Shown here one piece after another: positions 27,863 to 35,705 of a stretch of 64,000 bases of DNA. Under the pieces are notes generated by a model, which worked only from the letters and a program-made list of their open reading frames with translations, was not told the origin of the DNA and did not search any database. The stretch is from Arthrobacter sp. Y81 (GTDB taxonomy: Bacteria > Actinomycetota > Actinomycetes > Actinomycetales > Micrococcaceae), in NCBI RefSeq assembly GCF_002929335.1, contig NZ_PJIL01000015.1, positions 1 to 64,000 on the forward strand. Direction: 5' to 3'. Positions within the stretch are counted from its first letter, which is position 1. Each line of letters opens with the position of its first letter. Made by a program: the position numbers and the translations under genes.

Positions 27863-28426
27863 AATGGACTGCGCGAGCTCGCAAAGCGGCTGAAGACGCG
27901 GCAGGAACTCGCGCGCCAGCTCTGGGACACCGCCGACACCGCGGCGAGACTGCTGGCGATGTTGATCTGCCGCCCGAAGGCGTTCGAGCGCAACGAGTTG
28001 GACGCCATGTTGCGCGCGGCGCGCACGCCCAAGGTGCACGACTGGCTCGTGAACTACGTGGTGAAAAAGAACCCGCACGTGGAAGAGCTGCGCGTGGCCT
28101 GGTCCGCCGATCCGGATCCGGTGGTCGCGAGTGCCGGCTGGGCGCTGACCACCGAACGCGTGGCGAAGAACCCCAAGGGCCTCGACCTCGCAGGACTGCT
28201 CGACGTCATCGAGGCGGAGATGAAGGATGCCCCTGATCGGCTGCAGTGGGCGATGAACCACTGTCTGGCCCAGATCGGGATCGAACATCACGAGCACCGC
28301 GCCCGCGCAATCGACGTCGGTGAGCGCCTGGAGGTACTCAAGGACTACCCGACTCCCCCGAACTGCACGTCGCCGTTCGCGCCCATCTGGATCAACGAGA
28401 TGGTGCGGCGACAGAACCTCAAGTAG
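27863..28426 (+). pseudogene. DNA alkylation repair (AlkD-like) enzyme, 5'-truncated
   Basis: The frame reads LRELAKRLKTRQELARQLWD, then TADTAARLLAMLICRPKAFE and LRVAWSADPDPVVASAGWAL, and ends LKDYPTPPNCTSPFAPIWI. This is the HEAT-repeat AlkD/DUF-type alkylation repair family. An in-frame TGA lies just upstream of the first recognisable residue and there is no start codon before an internal ATG at 27959. The first 30-50 residues of the family are missing. The internal ATG could still give a 155-aa product, but it would lack the first repeats. I call it a truncated gene. Confidence 0.7.
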
Positions 28427-28500
28427 GAGAGTCCGGGCGCACGCCCGTGCCGGTACGGCCCATGTTTCCAAGGCTCCCGCCCAAGCGCAGCCCGGGACTG

Positions 28501-28947
28501 CTAACGCGTGCTAAAACTGAAAATGGTGACCGGAGAGGCGACGGCTCCCTCTGCCCGATAGAAGTCGAGAGCGTGCTCGTCGTCGTTATCGGCGGCTACG
28601 AAGACCTCGGTGATGCCCACCTGCGCCGCGGCGCTGCGCAACTCCTGCAACAGACGGCGTCCGACGCCTTGTCTACGGTGATCCGGATGCACCGCCAGAT
28701 CATAAATGAATAACTCCGACGATGGGCAGCGAGTCATCGGAAGGCTGTGCGCCGTAAGGCCGCCCACTATGTCGGGACCGGCGAACGCTCCCAGGACCCA
28801 GAACGAATCGTCACCAAGCAGCCGGTCGACATGGCCATCGCCGAGCGGCGCGCTGTCCTCGCCGAATACCCCTGCCATCAGCGCGAACGTGTCACGTGCC
28901 TCAGCACGGTCACCGCCAACCAGTCTCCGGACGTCAATAGCGCTCAC
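28501..28947 (-). CDS. GNAT acetyltransferase resembling aminoglycoside 3-N-acetyltransferase type I
   Basis: Acetyl-CoA-dependent acetyltransferase of 148 aa. SELFIYDLAVHPDHRRQGVG and EVFVAADNDDEHALDFYRAE match the core of the AAC(3)-I group, where the acetyl-CoA signature is HRRQG(I/V)G and the D-YGDDPA-type loop follows. It starts with GTG. Environmental Actinobacteria carry many such homologues without proven resistance activity, so the drug substrate is only a possibility. It stands alone, convergent with the AlkD fragment. Confidence 0.75.
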   Translation of the reverse strand: MSAIDVRRLVGGDRAEARDTFALMAGVFGEDSAPLGDGHVDRLLGDDSFWVLGAFAGPDIVGGLTAHSLPMTRCPSSELFIYDLAVHPDHRRQGVGRRLLQELRSAAAQVGITEVFVAADNDDEHALDFYRAEGAVASPVTIFSFSTR

Positions 28948-29052
28948 TCCAACATCATTTCATCTCACGGCAGCTTGAACATGTACGGACAGCAGTGGGG
29001 TGTGATTGAAAACCTGGTATGACGCTGGTTTTGGGGACGTTTACAAGACGGA

Positions 29053-29092
29053 GCACCGGCCAACACAGTCGGCCGGCCGGTGCCCGCGTTTT
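29053..29092 (+). terminator. Terminator-like hairpin
   Basis: Arms GCACCGGCC (29053-29061) and GGCCGGTGC (29075-29083) are followed by CCGCGTTTTTGTTGTT on the plus strand. It fits an intrinsic terminator for rightward transcripts and also lies just past the end of the leftward cupin gene. No intact rightward gene feeds into it here, so the transcript it ends is not evident. Confidence 0.55.
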
Positions 29093-29105
29093 TGTTGTTC
29101 GGGGG

Positions 29106-29480
29106 CTAGGCAGGCTTGGCGTAGGTGGCCGCACTCATGACTTCGTAGCCAACGAACGTCTCATCACCTTCTACCCAGGCATCATGCCCGGCGGGAATGG
29201 CATAGGCGTCGCCGGCACGAACCGTGGCACGCGTTCCGTCTTCCATCTCCACTGTTAGCGTTCCGCCGGTGCAGAACCCCAGATGGTTATTCTGGCAGCT
29301 GGCGGTATGAACCACGGTCTTGACGGTCTCGGACCACCGCCAGCCGGGCTCAAATGTGAACCGGCCCAGGGTGGTGTCCCCGACGGTGACCACGTCAACC
29401 TCAGTCTTCGGCGGTCGGCGCTTTTCATCGGGTTCATTGAATGACTTCGACTCAAGGGTCTTGACAGTCACTGCGGGCAT
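29106..29480 (-). CDS. Cupin-domain protein
   Basis: Single-domain beta-barrel protein of 124 aa. Cupin motif 1 is around HTASCQNNHLGFCTGGTLTV and motif 2 is AGDAYAIPAGHDAWVEGDE, with only part of the usual His set retained. The ATG has GAGGAGG 7 nt upstream. It is one of two adjacent cupins on the minus strand, separated by about 155 bp. Function is unknown; such proteins often act as small-molecule binding or stress-related proteins. Confidence 0.75.
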   Translation of the reverse strand: MPAVTVKTLESKSFNEPDEKRRPPKTEVDVVTVGDTTLGRFTFEPGWRWSETVKTVVHTASCQNNHLGFCTGGTLTVEMEDGTRATVRAGDAYAIPAGHDAWVEGDETFVGYEVMSAATYAKPA

Positions 29481-29634
29481 TTTTGCCTCCTCAAGGTGGA
29501 GCGGTTACAACTGTTCATCCGGAGGCTCGATCAGATTCTCCGGGAAAGGAGTTCGGCAGGCACGGGCTGACGTCCGTTCAGCGCCTGCCGGGATGCGCCT
29601 AGCGCTATCAGCGTGCGCGCGGCGGTAGGCCATG

Positions 29635-30003
29635 TCAATATGCCAGGTTCCGAGCTACCACCGCCAGGGTGCGGGCGAGTTCCTCCGTCGGGCTGAATTC
29701 CACCAGCTCCGTCCCGGGGTCAAGCTCATCAGTATGGCCGGGTGCGGTGTAGTACGCCTCGCCGGCTTGGACGATCTCGTCTCCGGCCGGGGTATGCATG
29801 ATGAGCCGGCCCCGCACAACGTATCCCCAGTGGTGGCTTTGGCACAGGTCATCCGGCAGGCCTTTGTAGAACGGGGTGAAGTCGCCTCCCTCTTCGAACT
29901 TTTCGAAGGCGATTGTGTAGCCGTCAGCCTCCCTGTAGCGGCCCTCGTAGCCGGTCATGCGCTCCACGCGCGCGGTTTCGTCATTGCTCGATAGTTTTGC
30001 CAT
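29635..30003 (-). CDS. Cupin-like protein
   Basis: Protein of 122 aa with a cupin fold signature: DDLCQSHHWGYVVRGRLIMH (motif 1, HH and W-G-Y-V-x-x-G) and AGEAYYTAPGHTDELDPG (motif 2). I chose the ATG of MAKLSSNDET, which has GGGAGGAA 8 nt upstream; the frame extends 43 codons further but that part is basic and non-conserved in look. It is directly downstream of the LuxR gene on the same strand, so the regulator may control it. Confidence 0.75.
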   Translation of the reverse strand: MAKLSSNDETARVERMTGYEGRYREADGYTIAFEKFEEGGDFTPFYKGLPDDLCQSHHWGYVVRGRLIMHTPAGDEIVQAGEAYYTAPGHTDELDPGTELVEFSPTEELARTLAVVARNLAY

Positions 30004-30147
30004 GGTCCCATTCCTCCCTTGTCTTGGCGCGGGGTTACTCCCGTGCTGTGGTTTCGGCCGCCGCGATGAGCCTCGATGTCTTGCGGACACTCCAAGCATG
30101 CGACGCCGTCGAAACAAAAGGATGGGGGGCATCCCCCATTTATGGTC

Positions 30148-31797
30148 CTATTCCATGAGGGAGCGGCGAAGAGCGAATGCGGCCGCTTCGCCACGGCTGC
30201 GCAGCTGCAGCTTGGCAAGGATGCTGCTGACGTGATGCTCGGCCGTTTTGGCGCTGATAAAAAGGCGGTCCGCGATTTCGGCGTTCGTCATGGCCTCGGC
30301 GAGCAGCGCGAGGACTTCGCGTTCCCGTCGCGACAATAGGCCGAGCGCCTTCGGTCCCGTACGGGCGGGGCCGCCCAGGGCCCGGAGGAGCGACGCGGCT
30401 TTGTCGGCCAAGCCGCCGGCGCCTGCATCGTCGAACGCTGCCAAGGCCACTCCGGCCTCGTGCACGGCAACCTCACGGTCCGAATCATGCACGGCTTCGG
30501 CCAACGCGAGCCGCGCCCGTGCTGCCTCAAGCGGCATGTTGAGCTCGCCGAAAATCGCGATTGCCGCGTTTAGCCGTTCCCTTGCCGATGCCAGGTTGCC
30601 GACGGCGGCCGCAACGCGACCGCCTGCCAGATGCGACGACGCAATGGCGCGGGGCCAGCGAGTCGCGGCGGCAACCTCGTCCAAGCGCCCTGCGGTTGCC
30701 AGGGCCTGGACCGGGACGCCCTGTGCGAGTTCGACCTCGGCAAGAAGCGCGAGGAGCGGAACGGCGAGCAGTCCCTCACCGACCTGGTGGATCCGGCGGT
30801 GCAGCAGCGCCGCCGCCACGGCTGTGTCACCAGCGGCGAGACGGACTGCCGCCGTCGCCCGCAACGCATCGGAGCGGTCTTCGAACCCCGCGAGAAGCCG
30901 GCCAGCCTCCTCCACGTGCCCCTGGAGTAGCCGCAGTTCCGCCAGCTTGGCGGCAGGGTGCACACATCGGCCGCCGTGACCGCCCTGTTCCAGCTCGCCG
31001 AGCGTCCTGCTAAGCCAGCCCTCGGCACCAGCAACGTCGCCGGAGGCGAGGAGGATCTCCGCACAGCACGTGCCACAGAATTCCAGTAGTGCAGGATGCC
31101 CCGTACGCTGCATGAAACGCAGAAGGACGTTGTTCCACTGGCCCAGCCGGGAGGTGTCGCAGGCCTCTTCGCTCGCACGCGTGACCATGCAGCAGACGTC
31201 CCCGAAAACTACATCGTCGCGAACCTCGCCGGCAGTTACCACCACCATTGCCTCATCGACCAGCGCCATCCCCTCCGGTACGTCGCCTGCAGCGATTGTG
31301 CCGAGACCCAGGAGTGCCAGGGCCGTCGCCTCAAGGTCCGGATCGTCATAGCGGCGCGCGACCTTCAGCGCGGTCCGGGCGTCGTCCCGCGCCGTTGCCG
31401 GGTCAGCGCGCAGCAGCCCGCGCGTTACTGCCAGCCAGCCGCCGTCGACTCCGTCAGGGAGGCGGGATGCGAGGCCCTCCGCGCGGGCAAGCCAACCGCG
31501 GCTGACCGGCCAATTCCCCGCCGCGTCGGCATATTCGCGGGCCAGCCACAGTGCTGTGCGGAATGCCCGCGCATCCTCCCCGAGCCGGCGAAAACCGGTG
31601 TAGGCCGCTGTGCGCTGGGCAATCGCCTGGTCCACGTCCCTAAGCCACCACATAGCCGTTGCCAGGCCATCGTGGGCCGCTGGATGGTCATGGATTGCCA
31701 GCACGGAGTCGAACGCAACCGCCGCCGCGGCCCAGTCTGTAGCAGCGAGGAGGCGCTCACCGTCCGCAAGGCCTTCGGACACCGCAATGTCGACCAT
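30148..31797 (-). CDS. LuxR-family regulator with TPR-like repeats
   Basis: Regulator of 549 aa. It has an Ala-rich helical-repeat region (about residues 10-470, TPR-like, beginning ADGERLLAATDWAAAAVAFD) and a C-terminal LuxR helix-turn-helix (LSRREREVLALLAEAMTNAE, then KTAEHHVSSILAKLQLRSRG). There is no P-loop, so it is not a classical LAL/MalT protein. The start is the ATG of MVDIAVSEG; a GTG 30 codons upstream is an alternative. It precedes the cupin-like gene by 144 bp on the same strand. The signal is unknown. Confidence 0.8.
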   Translation of the reverse strand: MVDIAVSEGLADGERLLAATDWAAAAVAFDSVLAIHDHPAAHDGLATAMWWLRDVDQAIAQRTAAYTGFRRLGEDARAFRTALWLAREYADAAGNWPVSRGWLARAEGLASRLPDGVDGGWLAVTRGLLRADPATARDDARTALKVARRYDDPDLEATALALLGLGTIAAGDVPEGMALVDEAMVVVTAGEVRDDVVFGDVCCMVTRASEEACDTSRLGQWNNVLLRFMQRTGHPALLEFCGTCCAEILLASGDVAGAEGWLSRTLGELEQGGHGGRCVHPAAKLAELRLLQGHVEEAGRLLAGFEDRSDALRATAAVRLAAGDTAVAAALLHRRIHQVGEGLLAVPLLALLAEVELAQGVPVQALATAGRLDEVAAATRWPRAIASSHLAGGRVAAAVGNLASARERLNAAIAIFGELNMPLEAARARLALAEAVHDSDREVAVHEAGVALAAFDDAGAGGLADKAASLLRALGGPARTGPKALGLLSRREREVLALLAEAMTNAEIADRLFISAKTAEHHVSSILAKLQLRSRGEAAAFALRRSLME

Positions 31798-31913
31798 GGG
31801 TCCATTCTGCTCTTCTGACGGCCGGCCCAATAGCACCTTGGCAAACTCAGGTGAAGCCCTGCCATGTCTGGTTCTCAGCGTGGGCACTGGCCGCCGTCGT
31901 CCGTGTTGTTGGC

Positions 31914-32010
31914 GGGAACCGTGCCGTCATTGTGGGCGCTGGCACCGCCAATTTGTCTGTTGCGCTGTCCCTCGTGGAACGCGGCGTTCGGTCCTAGTCC
32001 TGGACCGGTC
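31914..32010 (+). pseudogene. Flavoprotein/dinucleotide-binding N-terminal remnant
   Basis: The plus strand encodes RAVIVGAGTANLSVALSLVE and RGVRS before a stop, and the neighbouring frame continues SVLVLDRSENG. That is a beta-alpha-beta GxGxxN/A FAD- or NAD-binding start broken by a frameshift. Nothing after about 32010 can be assigned with confidence. It occupies the 450-bp gap between the LuxR and TipA genes, which otherwise holds only a hairpin. Confidence 0.5.
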
Positions 32011-32016
32011 CGAGAA

Positions 32017-32046
32017 CGGCTGCGCTGACCCCCCTCAGCGCAGCCG
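32017..32046. terminator. Perfect 12-bp hairpin
   Basis: CGGCTGCGCTGA (32017-32028) pairs exactly with TCAGCGCAGCCG (32035-32046) around a 6-nt loop. There is no T-run. It lies between the flavoprotein remnant and the end of the TipA-type gene and may be the old terminator of either. Confidence 0.45.
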
Positions 32047-32249
32047 TCCGCGGGGTTGCCTCACGGCGCCAGGCTTTGCCGCACCGGGAGCCGATCAGTT
32101 GCAGGACCCGCTTGCCGTTCGCCGTCGCGACTTCATCAATTTGCTTGGCCACCGGGGTGAGCCCCGAACGAGATGCCTTCGACGCCTGCCCCGGGTCCCT
32201 CGGCCTGTTCCTAAATCAAGGTCCCGGGCAGGAGCCGATTGTCGCGGGG

Positions 32250-33008
32250 CTACAGGTTCGCTTCCGCATAGACGCGCAGGGCGTCCCGGACGAAACCGGC
32301 TCCGGATTCGCCGCCATAGTTTGCGCTGAACCGCGGATCGGCGACGTACATTTCGCCGAGGCCGATCACGTAACCCTTCACGTCACCGCCCGGCGCCGCT
32401 GCCGGCGTCCCTGGGATCCCCCGGAGCCATTCGACCTGCCGTCGCGCCAGGTCCTGGGCTTCGGCGCTGTCGGCCGCGATGCCCGCGCCGGCGGCGGCGA
32501 TCCAGTCGCTGCCGAGCTGTTGCGAGCGTTGCTTCCAGGCCACCTTTTCCGCAGCGTCCATTCCACGCCACCAGGCGTCACTGCTGGCGTAAGCATCCTT
32601 GCCCCAGCGTTGCTCCACTTCGTCCTTGTACTGGGTATGGTCAAAGCCGTCGAACATATTCTCTGCCATGAGTTCTCCACCTCCTTTCACTGCCTCGATG
32701 GTGCGCTGGACCGACGCGATCTGTCGATTCAGCCTGTCCTGTTCCTGCCGAAGCCACTTCAGATGGCCGCCCAAGGCCTTGCCGGCGTCCGACTCGTTGC
32801 CAAGCACTTCAGCGATCACCGGCAGCCCAAGTCCCAGCTCGCGCAGCAGCAGGATCCGCTGAAGCTGGACCAGTGCAGCCTGGTCGTAGTGCCGGTAGCC
32901 GTTATGGCCAATCCGGCTTGGCTTCAACAGGCCGATGTCGTCATAGTGCCGCAGCGTCCGGCTTGTGGTGCCGGCGATCCGTGCGATCTGTTGGATCGAC
33001 CAGTCCCT
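32250..33008 (-). CDS. TipA-type MerR-family regulator with TipAS antibiotic-binding domain
   Basis: Transcription activator of about 252 aa. The MerR winged helix is DWSIQQIARIAGTTSRTLRH with YDDIGLLKPSRIGHNGYRHY (residues 2-45); a coiled-coil linker follows, then a TipAS domain (MAENMFDGFDHTQYKDEVEQ, then WWRGMDAAEKVAWKQRSQ). TipAL of Streptomyces lividans is 253 aa and binds thiopeptides. No ATG, GTG or TTG exists between the MerR-type promoter and the conserved DWSIQ. The codon in the expected start position (33008-33006), 5-8 nt after GGGAGGAGGAAC, is AGG. Either the start was mutated or there is a sequence error. The TipAS part has its own start. Confidence 0.85.
   Translation of the reverse strand, partial: RDWSIQQIARIAGTTSRTLRHYDDIGLLKPSRIGHNGYRHYDQAALVQLQRILLLRELGLGLPVIAEVLGNESDAGKALGGHLKWLRQEQDRLNRQIASVQRTIEAVKGGGELMAENMFDGFDHTQYKDEVEQRWGKDAYASSDAWWRGMDAAEKVAWKQRSQQLGSDWIAAAGAGIAADSAEAQDLARRQVEWLRGIPGTPAAAPGGDVKGYVIGLGEMYVADPRFSANYGGESGAGFVRDALRVYAEANL
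32667..32687 (-). promoter_or_regulatory. Internal ribosome-binding site and start for stand-alone TipAS domain
   Basis: Inside the TipA-type gene the minus strand carries AAAGGAGGTG (32687-32678), a 10-nt perfect match to the 16S anti-Shine-Dalgarno sequence. Eight nucleotides later comes the in-frame ATG (32669) of MAENMFDGFDHTQYK. The product would be a 139-aa TipAS. In S. lividans the homologous 144-aa TipAS is translated from an internal start of tipA and outnumbers the full-length protein, so the arrangement is likely conserved here. Confidence 0.8.
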
Positions 33009-33045
33009 ACGTTCCTCCTCCCGGTTCCTCCGGCCCGATAAGCCG

Positions 33046-33076
33046 ACTCTAAAGGTTGACGCAACGGGAAGGTCAA
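33046..33076 (-). promoter_or_regulatory. MerR-type promoter of the tipA-like gene
   Basis: The minus strand has -35 TTGACC (33076-33071) and -10 TAGAGT (33051-33046) separated by 19 bp, the elongated spacing that MerR-family activators require. TTGAC/GTCAA arms (33056-33060 and 33072-33076) lie across it. It is 38 bp upstream of the expected start and implies autoregulation. Confidence 0.75.
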
Positions 33077-33199
33077 GGGCCCGACGGCGGGCTCCAGGAC
33101 GGTTGTACGATCTGGAGGGGCGGGCGCCCTCTGAGCTAGCACAGGCTGGAAGGCGGAGCGGAAGCGCGGATGTGGCCAATCAGAAGGTCACGTATTGAC

Positions 33200-33835
33200 T
33201 CACGTCGGGCCGCTGCCCGGCGGACCGCTGAGCACGGTGGGGACGTACTCCAGCAACTGGAGCCGACCGTCGAAAGTCCTACTGTCTACCATCTCCAGTG
33301 AGACATCCGGGTAGCCGTCGTAGATCCGCTCCCGCCCGGTACGGCCCGTGATCACCGGGAAGACGACCACCCGGAACCTGTCCACGAGCCCGGCGGCCAG
33401 CAGCGACCGGCAGAGGCTGAGGCTGCCCAGGGTGCTCAAGGGCCCGGTCCCGGTCCGTTTCATCTCCGTCACGGCCTCGACCGCGTCACCGGTGACCAGC
33501 TTCGAATTCGGCCACGTCAAGGGCGCCTGCAGGGTGGAGGAGATGACGACCTTGGGCACCGCGGCAAGGCCGGTCAGGCTGGCCCCCTCGTCATCGGAGA
33601 ATCCCGAGCCTCCGGCCGCGGCCTCCTCGGACATGCTGGACATCAGCCGATACGTGTTCGCACCGAAAAGGAAGGTGTAGCCCTTCTCCCCCTCCTGCCC
33701 GAGCCAAGCCAGGTATTCCGGCCCCTCCAGACCCCACCAGCCGGGCCATCCCTCGGCCGAGGCATACCCGTCCAGGGAGATAATCAGGTCGACCATCAGG
33801 TCCGCTGATGACGCCTCTGCAGTTGTCCCGCTCAT
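33200..33835 (-). CDS. RibD C-terminal/dihydrofolate-reductase-like protein
   Basis: Protein of 211 aa in the DHFR-like RibD_C family: LMVDLIISLDGYASAEGWPG at the N-terminus, FLFGANTYRLMSSM, VPKVVISSTLQAPLTWPNSK, and the NADPH-loop LSTLGSLSLCRSLLAAGLVD, ending FDGRLQLLEYVP. These YyaP/YwjB-like proteins are putative reductases with unknown substrates. The ATG has GAGGAG 6 nt upstream. It starts about 70 bp after the VOC gene on the same strand and may be co-transcribed with it. Confidence 0.85.
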   Translation of the reverse strand: MSGTTAEASSADLMVDLIISLDGYASAEGWPGWWGLEGPEYLAWLGQEGEKGYTFLFGANTYRLMSSMSEEAAAGGSGFSDDEGASLTGLAAVPKVVISSTLQAPLTWPNSKLVTGDAVEAVTEMKRTGTGPLSTLGSLSLCRSLLAAGLVDRFRVVVFPVITGRTGRERIYDGYPDVSLEMVDSRTFDGRLQLLEYVPTVLSGPPGSGPT

Positions 33836-33907
33836 TGCCGTCTCCTCGATTTGATCGACGTCGGTGTTAGCTGGGGCCCTCGGCAGGGACAGCCGCCCGG
33901 CTCATAC

Positions 33908-34513
33908 TTACTTGGTCTCCCAGGCGAACCCGTCCGGGTCGGTGAACGGGCCAATATCGCTGCCGATCGCGAGTCGGTGCGATCCGTTACCGTCGGGCGC
34001 GACGCCGGCGTCCTTGGCGAGGGCGCGGCGTCCATACAGTCCCAGCTTGACGGGACTCGACGGCATCGCGAACTCGACGTACTTGCCGAAGCTCTTACCC
34101 ACGGTGAAGCCCTGGTCGATGTAAAACCGCTTGCTCGCAGCAACGTCCGCGGCCGCCATCAAGAGCACGATCTTGTCAACCTGGCGGGTAGCCGGACCGG
34201 TGTCCTTCTTCGCCGATGTTGCTACCTTCCAGATTGCGCCGTCCGGAGCTTGTACGACGCCGCCGTAGCCCCACAACGATTTCTGGACCGGCTTCAGCGT
34301 CGTGGCGCCAGCCTCCACAGCGGTGCCGACCAGGCCGCTGACAGTCGACGGCTGCGACACAATGAGCGACATCGTGAACCCGCGGAAGCCGCTCGTCGGG
34401 GCATCCGTGGCCCGAACGCGCACGTTCGTGCCCAGTCCGAAGGCGGAGGCGTAGAAGGCGGTGGCGGCTGCGGGGTCAGGTACTTCCAGGGTGACGGATT
34501 CGATGGAGGTCAT
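33908..34513 (-). CDS. Two-domain VOC (glyoxalase/bleomycin resistance-like) protein
   Basis: Protein of 201 aa with two betaalphabetabetabeta VOC modules. The first is SIESVTLEVPDPAAATAFYA to GYGGVVQAPDGAIWKVATS. The second is DKIVLLMAAADVAASKRFY to PFTDPDGFAWETK. This is the layout of small glyoxalase-like proteins often annotated as glyoxalases; metal ligands are incomplete, so catalytic activity is uncertain. The ribosome site is weak. It is followed by the RibD-like gene. Confidence 0.8.
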   Translation of the reverse strand: MTSIESVTLEVPDPAAATAFYASAFGLGTNVRVRATDAPTSGFRGFTMSLIVSQPSTVSGLVGTAVEAGATTLKPVQKSLWGYGGVVQAPDGAIWKVATSAKKDTGPATRQVDKIVLLMAAADVAASKRFYIDQGFTVGKSFGKYVEFAMPSSPVKLGLYGRRALAKDAGVAPDGNGSHRLAIGSDIGPFTDPDGFAWETK

Positions 34514-34554
34514 GGCAGGTACTTCGGGTGAGTGGGCACGTAGTGCAGTTGACT

Positions 34555-34690
34555 CTATGCCGCGGCCTGCTTGGCCGCTTCTCCGATCCTGATCGATCCG
34601 TTCCAGACCGGCGCGCCGCTAGACGTGAGGACATAAGGCGCGGAGGAGTCTCCTGAATCCCGGAAAGTACTCAGAACCGCCGTCAGCGAC
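34555..34690 (-). pseudogene. Possible C-terminal protein fragment
   Basis: In the 180-bp gap the minus strand reads LSTFRDSGDSSAPYVLTSSG then APVWNGSIRIGEAAKQAAA and a stop, with protein-like composition. No start codon or ribosome site precedes it in a sensible position, and the frame upstream overlaps the next gene out of phase. I take it for a leftover 3' end of an unidentified gene. Confidence 0.3.
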
Positions 34691-34696
34691 CTGCCT

Positions 34697-35020
34697 CTAC
34701 AGAGCCTCATCAGGCGAAGCCGCGGTATGCCTTCCATGCGGCGCTTCCCTGACAACGGGCAATGTTGCCGTGTCGAAGAACTGGTATTCATCCGCGGCAG
34801 GGACGCGGATCGTTCCGGCGGCTTCCGCCTTCTCGCGGATGAAATCGTGGTCGGCCCGTGAGAGTACAACCTGCCCGTGCGGGTCACTCGCAAGGTCGCC
34901 GTGTGCATCCTTCTTGATTTTGGCCGACATGGCGCTGGGCACGATCAGGCATCCTGGATTCTCCAGAAGCCATGTCCGCGTCTCTGTGTCGAGTCGGTCC
35001 CACTCGTCCCTGAGGCTCAC
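34697..35020 (-). CDS. Hypothetical protein, about 107 aa
   Basis: Small cytoplasmic-looking protein. From the GTG start it reads MSLRDEWDRLDTETRTWLLE, then NPGCLIVPSAMSAKIKKDAH and HGQVVLSRADHDFIREKAE. The composition is protein-like and the segment DxxTRxWLLxNPGCLIVP reminds me of small actinobacterial proteins of unknown function. The open frame extends upstream into the LacI fragment, so a fusion to that remnant's tail cannot be excluded; a GGAAGGCGG lies about 11 nt upstream of the GTG. No function can be assigned. Confidence 0.5.
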   Translation of the reverse strand: MSLRDEWDRLDTETRTWLLENPGCLIVPSAMSAKIKKDAHGDLASDPHGQVVLSRADHDFIREKAEAAGTIRVPAADEYQFFDTATLPVVREAPHGRHTAASPDEAL

Positions 35021-35079
35021 GCCCGCGTGTACCGCCTTCCTGTTTCGGCTTTTCCTAAACGTGAATTCCGTCCAGATTA

Positions 35080-35705
35080 CGCCGGACGTCCCCCGGATGA
35101 TAGGACCAGGGGCTCCCATGCCAGAGCCAGCGCCAATCGACCGATGGCGGCTGAAAAGGAGAGCAAACGCAACCACTCGACCGCCGGCCTAGTTCGCGCG
35201 CCTGCAGGTCTACCGAGGTCAGGTCGATGCCGTGGAGTTGGGAGATTCGGGAATTGTCGTAACCAACGATGGAGAGATCCTGGGGTACGGAAAGGCCCGC
35301 GGCGTATGCTGCTTCGCGGACGCCGAGCGCCATTTCGTCATTGTGCGCAAATACCGCCGTGGGGCGGTCCTGCCTGTTCAGCAAAACGGCTGCGGCCCGC
35401 TCTGCCGCCTGCTGTGTGTAGCTGTCTGCGGTGACAACCTCGGGAGTAAGTCCGGCATTGTGCATGGTGGCTGCATACGAGCGACGACGTTCCTCGTGTC
35501 CCTCGTACGCCGTAGCCGTCATGTGGGCGATCCGTGCATGCCCGAGACTGATCAGGTGCGCCGTCGCCGCAGCCGCGCCCGCCCAGTCATCCGAATAGAC
35601 GCTGTCACCGCCGGCGACCCGCCGGGTGACACTAACGACAGGCACCGTGGCTGCCAGCTCCCGCACCCGGGCATCGGTGTCGAGGAAAGTCGCGGCGATG
35701 ATGAT
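35080..35705 (-). pseudogene. LacI-family regulator, effector-domain remnant
   Basis: The minus strand encodes IIAATFLDTDARVRELAATV, then PVVSVTRRVAGGDSVYSDDW, RPTAVFAHNDEMALGVREAA and LSVPQDLSIVGYDNSRISQL, the periplasmic-binding-like domain of a LacI repressor. The helix-turn-helix half is absent: the 5' side ends abruptly at the antiparallel sugar-porter fragment. Near 35175 the frame shifts, after ARELGRR, into VVAFALLFSRHRS...GPIIRGTSG, which is the usual C-terminal end. It is therefore truncated and frameshifted. Confidence 0.8.

Noticed and set aside
34697..35176. 159-codon frame as one intact protein
   Set aside because: Its first 50 codons are the frameshifted C-terminal end of the LacI fragment; the protein-like part starts at a later GTG.
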